Made by a program: the position numbers and the translations under genes. From the NCBI GenBank assembly GCA_964585575.1, contig CAZPEM010000093.1, forward strand, positions 1 to 13,453: 13,453 nt of DNA, written 5' to 3'. This DNA is from UBA4655 sp964585575. GTDB taxonomy: Bacteria > Planctomycetota > Planctomycetia > Pirellulales > UBA1268. This document shows, piece after piece, positions 5,769 to 13,453 of this stretch; position 1 is the stretch's first letter; every line of letters begins with the position of its first letter. The notes under the pieces were generated by a model. It worked only from the letters and a program-made list of their open reading frames with translations, did not search any database and had not been told where the DNA came from.

Positions 5769-7202
5769 TCAGGCCGACCGGTCGAGGGTGCCCGCCTGCA
5801 CCTGATGAAGCTTGTTGTAGAGCGTCTTCAGGCTGATGCCGAGCTCCTCTGCGGTCTTCACCTTGTTTCCGCCGTTCCGCTTGAGCCGCTCGACGATCTC
5901 CTTCAGCTCGATCTCCCGAAGCGTCGGCGGACGATCCGCTGCTTCGGACGCCTGACTTTCCGCAGCGGGAGCGGCGGGAGTCGACGGACTCACGGCGTGG
6001 GCGGTCGGGTTTGCAGCCGCTGGCGGCCGCTGGCCCGGGCCGGGCCTTCCGAGACGCGCCGGCAGGTGCTCGACGCCGACGGGGAGCTCGTCGCACAGCA
6101 CGACCGCGTGCTCGAGCACGTTCGCGAGTTCCCGCACGTTGCCAGGCCAGTGGTGCGCGGCGAGCACCTCCATCACGCCCGGCCCGACGACCGGCATCGC
6201 GGGAGGCGTGTGGGGTCGTGCGCGGCGGATGAAGTGATCCACGAGGGCCGGCAGGTCGTCCACCCGCTCCCGGAGCGGCGGCACGACCACCTCGAAGGTG
6301 TTGATCCTGAACAAGAGATCTTCGCGAAAGTCGCCGACTGACGCCATCTCCTCGAGCTTGCGATGGGTCGCGCAGATCACCCGGCAATCGACGCGGACGG
6401 GGGTGTTCTCGCCGACCCGGCGGATCTCGCCGGCCTCGAGGGCGCGGAGCAGCTTCGGCTGGAGGGATCGCGGCAGCTCGCCGATCTCGTCGAGAAAGAG
6501 CGTCCCGCCATCGGCCACCTCGAACAGGCCCGTGCGGTGCTCTTCCGCCCCCGTGAAGGCGCCCTTCCGATGGCCGAAGAGCTCGCTCTCGACGAGGTGC
6601 TCCGGCAGCGCACCGCAGTTCACCGCGACGAGCGGCCCGCCGGCCCGGCTGCTCGCCTCGTGGATCGCCCGAGCCACGAGCTCCTTGCCGGTCCCGGTTT
6701 CGCCGCGGATGAGCACGGTCGAGTCGGTGCGGGCAACCCTCGCGATGAGCTGCCGCACCCGCATGAGCGAGGCCGATCCCCCTACGAGGTTCGTCTCCCC
6801 CTCGGCCCGCCTCACTCTCCCTTCGAGGGCACGGAGCCGGGCGGTGAGCTCCCGCTTCCGCCGCACCCGCTCGAGCACGGCCTGGATGTCGGCGAGCTTG
6901 CACGGCTTCGTGAGGTAGTCGCACACGCCCTGCCGGACGGCATCGACGGCCGTCTCGAGCGACGACTTGCCGGTGATGATGACCGATTCGGTGTCGGGGG
7001 AAACTTCCCGCAGCCGCCGGATGACGTCCAGCCCGCCGACGCCCGGCATGTCGAGATCCACGATCACGCAGTCGTACACCGTTCGCTCCAGAGCCGCCAG
7101 CGCCGTGCGGCCGTCGGGGCAGACCGTCGCCTCGTGCCCCATGCGGGGAAGTTCGATCCGCATCAGTTCCTGGATGGACGTCTCGTCGTCCGCAAAGAGC
7201 AC
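5769..7202 (-). CDS. Sigma54-dependent response regulator, NtrC family
   Basis: This activator of sigma54 promoters has receiver, AAA+ and DNA-binding domains and 477 residues from the GTG at 7202. The receiver (about 1-115) has acidic residues D5/D6, phospho-acceptor D49 in VDLDMPG, T77 and K99 in LTKP. The AAA+ domain (about 138-365) has Walker A GETGTGK at 167-173, the sigma54-contacting GAFTGA loop at 214-219, Walker B with D238-E239 in TLFLDEIGEL, and FREDLLFRIN at 292-301. A proline/alanine linker (385-425) leads to a Fis-type helix-turn-helix at about 430-467. The stop is TGA at 5769-5771. The frame stays open up to an ATG at 7352, but the extra 50 residues lie inside the kinase gene and resemble no receiver. 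The GTG falls 10 bases after the kinase stop, with only a weak AGG before it, so the exact start is uncertain. Its partner is surely the kinase just upstream. Target genes are unknown. Confidence 0.93.
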   Translation of the reverse strand: MLFADDETSIQELMRIELPRMGHEATVCPDGRTALAALERTVYDCVIVDLDMPGVGGLDVIRRLREVSPDTESVIITGKSSLETAVDAVRQGVCDYLTKPCKLADIQAVLERVRRKRELTARLRALEGRVRRAEGETNLVGGSASLMRVRQLIARVARTDSTVLIRGETGTGKELVARAIHEASSRAGGPLVAVNCGALPEHLVESELFGHRKGAFTGAEEHRTGLFEVADGGTLFLDEIGELPRSLQPKLLRALEAGEIRRVGENTPVRVDCRVICATHRKLEEMASVGDFREDLLFRINTFEVVVPPLRERVDDLPALVDHFIRRARPHTPPAMPVVGPGVMEVLAAHHWPGNVRELANVLEHAVVLCDELPVGVEHLPARLGRPGPGQRPPAAANPTAHAVSPSTPAAPAAESQASEAADRPPTLREIELKEIVERLKRNGGNKVKTAEELGISLKTLYNKLHQVQAGTLDRSA

Positions 7203-7212
7203 GCGAAGCGAC

Positions 7213-8793
7213 CTAGGCTGCCTGGTTGCGATGATCCACCTCCCGTGAAACCGGCTGGACGAGGGCCGCGGCCGAGACGTCGGCGAGCGGAAGCGTGACG
7301 CGGAAGACCGACCCCCGGCCCGGGCCGGCGCTCGATGCCTCGATCCGTCCACCGTGATCGCTCACGATCCGCTGCACGATCGACAGGCCGAGGCCGGTGC
7401 CCTGGCCGTTCTTGCGACGTGTGAAGAAAGGTTCGAAGAGGTGCTCGAGCACCTCCGGCGTCATCCCGCAGCCGTCGTCGGTGACCTCGAGCACGGCATC
7501 GCGGCCGCTGCGCGCGAGCGCGACGGTGACCCGACCGTCGGGCTCGATCGAGTCGAGGGCGTTCACGAGCAGGTTGAGCACGACCTGCTTGATCTCCTGC
7601 GGGTTCACCATGACGAGCTGGTCCTGGCCGTCGGCGATCTCGATGGAGCGGCCGGAGAACCGCCCGACGTGCCGCAGCATCTCGGCAACGTCGCTCGCGA
7701 TGGCGAGCAGCGCGGTCGGCTGCCTGCGCACTTCGCCGAGCCGGGAGAAATCGAGCAGCTTCTCGGTGATCTCCTTGCAGCGGAAGGCCTCCGACTGGAT
7801 CAGTTCGAGGTAGCGGAGAGCCAGCTTCGCCTCCTCCTCCGACGGCGACGGCGCCGCCAGGCGGCTCTCGAGCGATTCGGCGCACATCGCGATCGAGGCG
7901 AGCGGATTGTTGATCTCGTGGGCCACTCCGGCCGCGAGAAAGCCGACGCTCGCGAGCTGCTCGCTGCGAATCACCTCCCGCGTCCGGAGCTGCACCTGGT
8001 TGTCGAGATCGTCGCGGATCGCCTGGAAGCGTTCGGTCATGCCGTTGAGCGCCGCCGCCAGTTCCGCCATCTCGTCGTGGGTGTCGAGCGAGAGACGGTA
8101 GTCGAAGTCGCCGGCGGCGACCCGTCGCGATCCGTGCGCGAGCAGCTTGAGCGGCCGGAACACCCACCGATAGGTGAGCACCGCCAGGGTCGAGAGCAGC
8201 ACCGCGGCGGCGATCGCCGAGGTCCAGGCGGTGACGATGAGCGATCGGTATCCGGTGCGGACCTCGCCGGCGAGGAGGTGGAGCTTCTGCTGAAGGAACG
8301 AGGGGAGCTTCGAGGTCCGCTCCACCAGTTCGTCGAGGTGATGCTCGATCAGCGCGAGCCGGGCCTCGCGGGCCGTTTCCTGCTCCGGCTGCCCGGCCGA
8401 CAGCGCGGCCCGCAGCGATTCGAGCTCCCCGCGGATCGCCGCGGCCGTTTCCTGCTCGTGGCTGCGGTCGGCGAAGGGCACGTCGTCGAGCTCCCCGGCA
8501 GCGAGATCCTCGAGGTACTTCGTGAGGGCCGCCGACGCGTCGGCCAACTGCGACTGGAAGCGGTCGCCGTCGCAGTCGCCGGGATCACGGGCGTGCGACA
8601 GGCGGATCGCCTGGATCGTGTCCTCGAGCCGGCTCGCGCTCGGCAGCTCCGCCGCCCGGCAGGAGACCGCACGCACGAGACGACGATAGGAGTAGAGTCC
8701 GAGGAAGCTGCTCGCCGACAGCACGGCCACGACGAAGCCGACCACCACGGCGCCGAGCAGGAGCTTGTTGCGAATCGGTCTACGGTTGGCCAT
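7213..8793 (-). CDS. Membrane sensor histidine kinase with HAMP domain (NtrB/ZraS-like)
   Basis: This 526-residue kinase autophosphorylates and passes phosphate to the response regulator encoded next. Transmembrane segments at about 11-33 and 185-209 enclose a helical, acidic extracytoplasmic sensor region of about 150 residues with no recognised ligand-binding fold. HAMP follows (about 210-262), then a short coiled linker and the phosphorylation site H292 in GVAHEINNPLAS. The ATP-binding domain shows the N box NLLVNALDS (407-415), G1 DDGCG (439-443), the F box EPFFTRR (454-460) and G2 GQGTGLGL (463-470). The HEINNPLA sequence and the sigma54-type partner place it with the NtrB/ZraS/AtoS group. 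The ATG at 8793 has GGAGG eight bases upstream. It begins 49 bases after the VWA protein stop and ends about 10 bases before the regulator, so all four minus-strand genes are likely one transcript. The signal sensed cannot be told. Confidence 0.93.
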   Translation of the reverse strand: MANRRPIRNKLLLGAVVVGFVVAVLSASSFLGLYSYRRLVRAVSCRAAELPSASRLEDTIQAIRLSHARDPGDCDGDRFQSQLADASAALTKYLEDLAAGELDDVPFADRSHEQETAAAIRGELESLRAALSAGQPEQETAREARLALIEHHLDELVERTSKLPSFLQQKLHLLAGEVRTGYRSLIVTAWTSAIAAAVLLSTLAVLTYRWVFRPLKLLAHGSRRVAAGDFDYRLSLDTHDEMAELAAALNGMTERFQAIRDDLDNQVQLRTREVIRSEQLASVGFLAAGVAHEINNPLASIAMCAESLESRLAAPSPSEEEAKLALRYLELIQSEAFRCKEITEKLLDFSRLGEVRRQPTALLAIASDVAEMLRHVGRFSGRSIEIADGQDQLVMVNPQEIKQVVLNLLVNALDSIEPDGRVTVALARSGRDAVLEVTDDGCGMTPEVLEHLFEPFFTRRKNGQGTGLGLSIVQRIVSDHGGRIEASSAGPGRGSVFRVTLPLADVSAAALVQPVSREVDHRNQAA

Positions 8794-8842
8794 CGTGGCC
8801 GCCTCCGGGGCAAGGGAGGCTAGCAGCGCAAGCCCGGCCGAC

Positions 8843-11137
8843 CTACACCAATCCGAACCGCTTTCGCAGGGCCCATTCCACGCAGAGAAGCCCGGCGAGC
8901 AGCAGGAAGACGGGCCATGAGTCCCACGGTGTCATCGACCACTGCGTGGTGGTCTCGTAGGCGGCGGGGGTCGCCGCGATCTCCTCGAAGATCCGCGGCA
9001 ACTCCTCGGGCGAACGCGGCCCGCCCGGGGAGTTCGCCACCTGCGACATGATCGCCAGGTTCGCGACCGGGTTGGCGAGTTCCAGATCCTGCCTGACGAC
9101 GGTGAACCTCGCCTTTCGCGAGATCGCCGGCGGCCCGCCGGCACGACGCAGCTCGATCGTCCAGTCGCCCGGCTCCGAGCAGCCGCCGACCGTTCCCGCG
9201 AAGCCCTCGCCCCGACGATCCACCCGGACGGGCCGCTCGACTCCCGACGGCGATATCGCCACCGCGTCGATCGAGACGTCGGTCGCGGCGGTGCCGTCGG
9301 GACGCATCACGCCCGCGTCGAACGAGAGGGCCGTGCCCGGAGAAAGCCGCCGCTGCGCCAGCTTCAGCCACAGCGAGTCGGCCTCGGCCCCGTCGCGGCG
9401 GGCGAGCCAGAGCACGAGCTGCCTCCAGAACCTGCGGTGCTCGCGGGCGGCCCCCTTCATCGCCCACCGCCAGGTCGAATCGACCGCGAGGGCCGCGACG
9501 CGGCCGATGCCGTAATCGCGGGCGACGAGGAGCGGCCTGCCGTCCTCGGTCGCGGCGAGCGGCTTCGCCTGCGGCGCGAGCTGCCCGAGCGCATTCGCCC
9601 CGTCGAGCGGAGGAAGCTCCCGCCACTTCGCGCGGAGCTGCTCGCCGGCGAGCCCCTCGCCAAGACTGAAGATCGAAGCCGCGGCGAAACGTGGATCGGG
9701 CACCATCCGCAAGGGACCCTCGAGGTGGAGGCTCCGGCGGATTTCTCCGCCGCGGTCCTGGCGTGCGAGCCGGTCCGGCTTCCACGGCACGAGCGGCCCG
9801 AGCGGCGTGAACCCCCAGCCGCCGGCGTCGAAAGCGTGAAACCCGCCCAGGAATCCGATCCCAGCGCCGGCCTCGACCCGCCCGCGGATCGTCTCGAGAT
9901 CCTGCGGCCGGAACGCGGCCGAATCGACGTCGCCGACGAGGAACACGTCGTACCGTTCCGCAAGCCGCCCCGAAAGGTCGACGGGCCACCGCTCCGGCCG
10001 CGACGCGTTGACCCACTGGTAGTCGACCTGGATGTCGGGGCTCGCCGAGAGCACCCGCCGCAGGAACCGTTGCTCGACCCTGACGGCCCCCTCGACGTAG
10101 AGCAGCCGCAGGCCGCCCTCCACCACCTCCACGAACGTGGAGAGTTCGTTGTTGGTGGCCACCGTCTCGCCGTCGATCGGATCGACCACGATCGCGATCT
10201 TCTGCTCGCCGACGCGGTCGGGCGTCCAGGCGAGCCGCACGGCCTGTTCGCCACCGGTCAGACCGCCGCGAACGGTCGCGCGGGCCGCCTCGACCAGTTT
10301 CCCCGAGCCATCCTCCGTCAGGAGCCGGATGGTCGCGTCGCGGTCGGCGAGGCCGTCGAGTCGAACGCGGCCGGCGACCTCGATCGTGTTGCCCAGGAAC
10401 GCCGTCTCCGATGCGGTGAGGCTCACGACCGCGGCGTCCCTCGCCTGAGCGGCGGCCCGCCGCTCGCCGTAGGTCACCGTCCAGATCGGCGCGGCAGTCT
10501 CGCGGACCTTGCGGGCGGCCGCCTGGGGCGGGAGATCCCGCGGCGGGTACGCGTGCTGTGCGCCGTCGCCGAGCACGACGAGGCCGACGATGTTGCGTCC
10601 GGCCGAGGCCCGCAGGCTGTCGTCGATCGCCGCCCCGATCGCCGTCTCACCCGAGGATTCCCGCCGCTCCCAGCGGCGGCTCGGCAGCGGATCATCGGGC
10701 TTGGTCGCCACCGCATGGGTAAGGCGGTCGTAGTCGAACAGGAGGAACTCGAACCCGCCCTCGGCGGCCATCCGCCGCACCGTCGGTGCCGCCGCGGCGA
10801 GCGACTCCTGCATCTCGTCCCATCGCTTCCGGCCTCCCCGGCCGTCGGGAACCGTCATGCTCTCCGAAGCGTCGGCGAGCACGATTACGGTGCCTGTCCG
10901 CCGGGCCTTCGAAGAAGAGACGAGCGTCGGACGGATCATGCACGCCACGAGCAGCATGAAGGCCGCGATCCGCAGCGCCATGAGCGTCGCGAAACGTCCC
11001 GGGGTGAGCCGCGAACGGTCGGGGCCGAGGAAGACGAGCACCGCGACGAGCGCCATCGCCAGGACAGCCACGAACGCCCACGATCCCACCGGATCGAACT
11101 GGATGGCGAGTTCGCCCACGGCCGGATCCGTCGTCAT
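8843..11137 (-). CDS. Membrane protein with VWA domain and glutamine-amidotransferase-like region
   Basis: This 764-residue protein is anchored by two N-terminal transmembrane segments (about 18-38 and 47-70) and one near the C-terminus (741-757). Between them, residues 80-225 form a VWA domain with a complete metal-ion-dependent adhesion site: D89-A-S91-E-S93, T165 in GETAIGAA and D191 in VVLGDGAQ. A beta-sandwich-like part (about 235-340) follows. About 343-560 is a class-I amidotransferase-like fold with LLYVEG, YDVFLVGDVD and GIGFLGGFHAFDAGGWG, and with VAALAVDSTWRWA at its end. No catalytic cysteine is evident there, so it is probably not an active amidotransferase. Proteins of this layout are common in planctomycetes next to BatA, DUF58 and MoxR genes and are mostly uncharacterised. 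The start overlaps the batA-like stop as ATGA (11134-11137), with GAGG seven bases before it, pointing to translational coupling. The kinase gene follows after 49 bases. The exact role is unknown. Confidence 0.85.
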   Translation of the reverse strand: MTTDPAVGELAIQFDPVGSWAFVAVLAMALVAVLVFLGPDRSRLTPGRFATLMALRIAAFMLLVACMIRPTLVSSSKARRTGTVIVLADASESMTVPDGRGGRKRWDEMQESLAAAAPTVRRMAAEGGFEFLLFDYDRLTHAVATKPDDPLPSRRWERRESSGETAIGAAIDDSLRASAGRNIVGLVVLGDGAQHAYPPRDLPPQAAARKVRETAAPIWTVTYGERRAAAQARDAAVVSLTASETAFLGNTIEVAGRVRLDGLADRDATIRLLTEDGSGKLVEAARATVRGGLTGGEQAVRLAWTPDRVGEQKIAIVVDPIDGETVATNNELSTFVEVVEGGLRLLYVEGAVRVEQRFLRRVLSASPDIQVDYQWVNASRPERWPVDLSGRLAERYDVFLVGDVDSAAFRPQDLETIRGRVEAGAGIGFLGGFHAFDAGGWGFTPLGPLVPWKPDRLARQDRGGEIRRSLHLEGPLRMVPDPRFAAASIFSLGEGLAGEQLRAKWRELPPLDGANALGQLAPQAKPLAATEDGRPLLVARDYGIGRVAALAVDSTWRWAMKGAAREHRRFWRQLVLWLARRDGAEADSLWLKLAQRRLSPGTALSFDAGVMRPDGTAATDVSIDAVAISPSGVERPVRVDRRGEGFAGTVGGCSEPGDWTIELRRAGGPPAISRKARFTVVRQDLELANPVANLAIMSQVANSPGGPRSPEELPRIFEEIAATPAAYETTTQWSMTPWDSWPVFLLLAGLLCVEWALRKRFGLV

Positions 11138-13308
11138 GTCGAGGCCTCGGCGGCCGGCGGGTAGAAGCGGTTGGCAAGCGCCCAGTCGAACGCCATGAAC
11201 GCGGCGACGGCCACGATGATCCAGCCATAGAGCTCCGCACCGACCCGCTCGAGATTGACCTCGCGAACGAGTTCGTCGTCCGTGCGGGCGACCCGGGCCG
11301 CCGGCCCGAAGAGCCGTCGTGCGGCGGCGGCCTCGAGCCGCCGCACGTTCGTCGCCGACGCCGCGAGATTGGCGCTGAAGCCCCTCACGGGGGAATCGGC
11401 CTCGCCGCCGGAACGGACACGGTAGTTGCCTGGCAATCGCGTCTCCGTCACGGTCACCGTGCCGCGTTCCTGGTCCACCGCCACCGGAAACGACTCTCCG
11501 ACCGGGTTCTCGACGAACGTCGCCTGGCCGTGCCGACGCGGCAGCCGCACGATCGCGGGCTCGCCGGCGATCACGTTGGTGGCCTCACGGCTTCGGATGG
11601 CATGCATGAGCGTCTCGTTGGCGAGGATCACGAACGGCCATGCATCGAAGCCGGTGGCGAGCACGTTCCAGGCGTTTGGATCGTCGGCCGACTGCGAGAC
11701 GGGCGTCGTCACCACGACGACGGCCCCCTCGCCGAGTCGGCGGTCCAGGATCGCCGGGAGGCCGTCACGATACCGCATGACGACCGTCGCCGGCTCGGGG
11801 CCGGCGAGCCCGGGCTCCGGCGCCGGACCGGGCTCGAAATCCCAATGCCGCTCCACGGGAAAATCCTGCCAGGGCACGGCGTCGGCCACGCGGCGGAACG
11901 GCGCGAGGATCGGATTGTCGAGCGACGACGGAGCGAGGCAGTTGGCCCCGCTGCGATCGCTCCAGACACGGTCGATCCGGCCGCCGAGCACGCGGGCCGA
12001 AGCGTCGCTGTTGAATGCCTCGCCGCTCACGGCGGCAGGACCGAGCCAGACGACGAGACCCCGGCCACCCGCCACCCAGGCCTCGAGCAGCCCCCACGTT
12101 CTCGGTGCGAGTGGCGGAGGATCGAGGAGCACCATCCCCGCGAGATCGTCCCAATTGGCCTTCTCGAAAGCCCCGAAATCGAGCACGCGACAGCCGAACC
12201 TCGCCTTCCCGGCCGTCTCGAGCGTATCCGGCGCGACCGCCTGCTTCACGAGCAGCGTCGAACGATCCGTCGGCGTCGGACCGACGAGGAGCACCGGCGG
12301 CGGCGGCGCGACCTCCACCGTGAAGCTCCGATGGTCGTCGGCCTCGAGATCGTCGGCACCCGTCACGACGACGCGTCCCTGGTGCGTGCCCTCGCCGAGC
12401 CCCGTCAGCTCGAACGACATCGGCTCACACCCCTTCTCGCTCCACTCCGCCGGCTTCTCCGCACGGCGGACGTACGATCCGTCCTGCGAAACGAGATCAA
12501 CGGCGACCGTCCGGGAGGCGTCCGGCCCGAGCCGGCTCCGCTCGACGCCGAGCACGAGCGACGCTCCGGCCGCGATGCGTTCGGCCGGCAGCGCCACCGA
12601 ATCGATCGAGAAATCGCGTGGCCGCTCGACTCCCACGTCGACCACGATCACGGTCAGTTCCGGATGCTTCGCGAAGAGCTCCGCGGGAGGTTCTCCGTCG
12701 CTCCACCCCCCGACGGAGAGGTCGGTGAAGATGGCGAGTTCCCGACGGGGGAGTTGGCTCGAATCGAGCAGCCGGACGGCGTCGGCGATCGTGTCGGAAA
12801 GCGTGACCGTGGGCGTCGCGGCGGAAAGCCTCCGCACCGACGCGGCGGCGGCCTCCATCGACGGCGCGAAGGCACGCGGTCCCCCCGCCGTGTCGAGCAC
12901 GGCGACCCGGCTCTCCTTCGGCAGCTTTCCGGCGAGCGTCGAGGCCATCTCCGCCGCCCGCTCGATCCGCGTCCGGTTTCCCTCGCGAACGAGCATTCGC
13001 GGCGACGTGTCGAAGACGAACGCCGCGGCCACCGGCGACTCGCGATCGCCCAGCCACCCGGCTCCCCGGAGCGTCGGCCTCGCGAGCGCCACGGCGAGGA
13101 AGGCGATCGACGCGGCCCGCAGCAGGAGCAGCAGCAGGTTATTGACCCGCAGCTTCCGCCGGTTCGCCCGCAGCGACTGCTTCAGGAAGATCGTCGCCGG
13201 AAACTCCCGCTTCACCGGCTTTCGCCGCATGATGAGGTGCAGCAGGAGCGGCACCGCGACGAGCGCCGCCCCGGCGAGCAGCGCGGGAGTGAGGAATGTG
13301 AGGCCCAT
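11134..13308 (-). CDS. BatA-type (aerotolerance regulator N-terminal domain) membrane protein
   Basis: This 724-residue protein opens with the aerotolerance-regulator (BatA) N-terminal signature. It has a transmembrane segment at 6-27 (FLTPALLAGAALVAVPLLLHL), basic RRKPVKREFPATIFLK, then NLLLLLLRAASIAFLAVALARP at about 57-78. A third transmembrane segment lies at about 693-712. Residues 93-225 resemble a VWA domain, but the metal site is degraded: D100-T-S-P-R lacks the last serine of DxSxS, while T173 and D196 remain. A middle beta-rich part and a Rossmann-like part (about 337-445, with VLLVGP, DDLAGMVLLDPP and GRGLVVWLGP) follow. The N-terminal BatA segment directs the choice of ATG 13308. 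The frame is open further upstream to the window edge but without family likeness. No good Shine-Dalgarno is visible. It is the first gene of the likely four-gene operon and overlaps the next by four bases. Families of this kind work with MoxR ATPases, none of which is inside the window. Confidence 0.88.
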   Translation of the reverse strand: MGLTFLTPALLAGAALVAVPLLLHLIMRRKPVKREFPATIFLKQSLRANRRKLRVNNLLLLLLRAASIAFLAVALARPTLRGAGWLGDRESPVAAAFVFDTSPRMLVREGNRTRIERAAEMASTLAGKLPKESRVAVLDTAGGPRAFAPSMEAAAASVRRLSAATPTVTLSDTIADAVRLLDSSQLPRRELAIFTDLSVGGWSDGEPPAELFAKHPELTVIVVDVGVERPRDFSIDSVALPAERIAAGASLVLGVERSRLGPDASRTVAVDLVSQDGSYVRRAEKPAEWSEKGCEPMSFELTGLGEGTHQGRVVVTGADDLEADDHRSFTVEVAPPPPVLLVGPTPTDRSTLLVKQAVAPDTLETAGKARFGCRVLDFGAFEKANWDDLAGMVLLDPPPLAPRTWGLLEAWVAGGRGLVVWLGPAAVSGEAFNSDASARVLGGRIDRVWSDRSGANCLAPSSLDNPILAPFRRVADAVPWQDFPVERHWDFEPGPAPEPGLAGPEPATVVMRYRDGLPAILDRRLGEGAVVVVTTPVSQSADDPNAWNVLATGFDAWPFVILANETLMHAIRSREATNVIAGEPAIVRLPRRHGQATFVENPVGESFPVAVDQERGTVTVTETRLPGNYRVRSGGEADSPVRGFSANLAASATNVRRLEAAAARRLFGPAARVARTDDELVREVNLERVGAELYGWIIVAVAAFMAFDWALANRFYPPAAEAST

Positions 13309-13453
13309 GAACGCATCGTAGCGTGCCAGGTCGCCGCGGCGCAAGGTTCCATGCAGCCGAACGTGCCGTAAACCCTCGAAATACGGAAGGCAAACGCTGC
13401 AGCACAAGAAAACCGTTCGGGGCTGCCCGTGTGCCCGAGACGGCGTAGCTGAC
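13309..13453. other. Upstream region of the batA-like gene, no gene recognised
   Basis: All three minus frames are open across these 145 bases, but none resembles the end of a DUF58 or MoxR protein, the usual upstream neighbours. On the minus strand TTGTGC, 17 bases and GTATTT make a poor promoter candidate. A small hairpin CGGG-CAGC-CCCG (13429-13419 bottom strand) is followed after five bases by TTTTCTT and could be a weak terminator for a gene beyond the window. Confidence 0.35.
13409..13423 (-). promoter_or_regulatory. Shared upstream motif GCCCCGAACGGTTTT, batA copy
   Basis: This matches the sppA-upstream motif at 4759-4773 in 14 of 15 bases, in the same orientation relative to the downstream gene. 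It begins about 100 bases before the batA-like start. It also carries GAACG, the outer arm of the lexA palindrome. It may be a regulatory site or part of a terminator-like structure. Confidence 0.3.

Noticed and set aside
7203..7352. Fifty-residue N-terminal extension of the response regulator starting at the ATG at 7352
   Set aside because: It lies within the kinase coding region, is arginine/serine rich, and does not resemble a receiver domain, whose first strand begins at RVLFADD.
9437..13371. Plus-strand open frames of 575 to 631 codons opposite the VWA and BatA-like genes
   Set aside because: These are antisense shadows. The translations lack family motifs and are arginine/proline/glycine rich, whereas the minus strand shows membrane segments and VWA motifs.
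13309..13407. Extension of the BatA-like protein to the ATG at 13407
   Set aside because: The BatA N-terminal signature begins exactly at the ATG at 13308. The 33 extra residues are cysteine/arginine rich with no family likeness.

Overview
The window is GC-rich bacterial DNA with long open frames on both strands and strongly G/C-ending codons. Its gene set fits a planctomycete, probably of the Pirellulales type. The clues are a BatA-type membrane protein followed by a von Willebrand factor A (VWA)/amidotransferase-like membrane protein, a LexA with a lineage-style winged helix, patchy Shine-Dalgarno use, and a decayed stretch that reads like the PVC-type membrane-bound dehydrogenase family. 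This assignment is inferred from gene content; no rRNA or other marker is present.

Layout: seven of the eight genes lie on the minus strand. From the left these are a secreted beta-lactamase-family serine hydrolase (1-1374), a 534-base gap holding a gene relic, a histone-deacetylase-family enzyme (1909-2856), and a signal peptide peptidase SppA (2929-4725). The plus-strand lexA (4884-5684) diverges from sppA. The shared 158-base spacer carries a good promoter overlapped by a 30-base near-palindrome, a candidate LexA operator. lexA converges on a second minus-strand block that is read from right to left as batA-like (13308-11134), VWA/GATase-like (11137-8843), sensor histidine kinase (8793-7213) and sigma54-type response regulator (about 7202-5769). 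The spacing in this block is an ATGA overlap, then 49 bases, then about 10 bases, so it looks like one operon. Its promoter probably lies at or beyond the right edge.

How the genes may work together: the BatA and VWA proteins are large membrane-anchored proteins of the kind usually found with MoxR ATPase and DUF58 genes. Here they are followed directly by a membrane histidine kinase and an NtrC-family activator. This suggests an envelope-sensing cluster acting through sigma54 promoters. sppA clears signal peptides or membrane peptides, and its start lies about 60 bases from the candidate LexA operator, so it may share SOS control.

The most interesting points are the basic, proline-rich N-terminal tail on LexA (no other usual start codon lies before the DNA-binding domain), the large palindrome over the lexA promoter, a 15-base motif shared by the sppA and batA upstream regions, the BatA/VWA/two-component arrangement, and the dehydrogenase relic. 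I see no CRISPR array, tRNA, rRNA, insertion sequence or phage gene.
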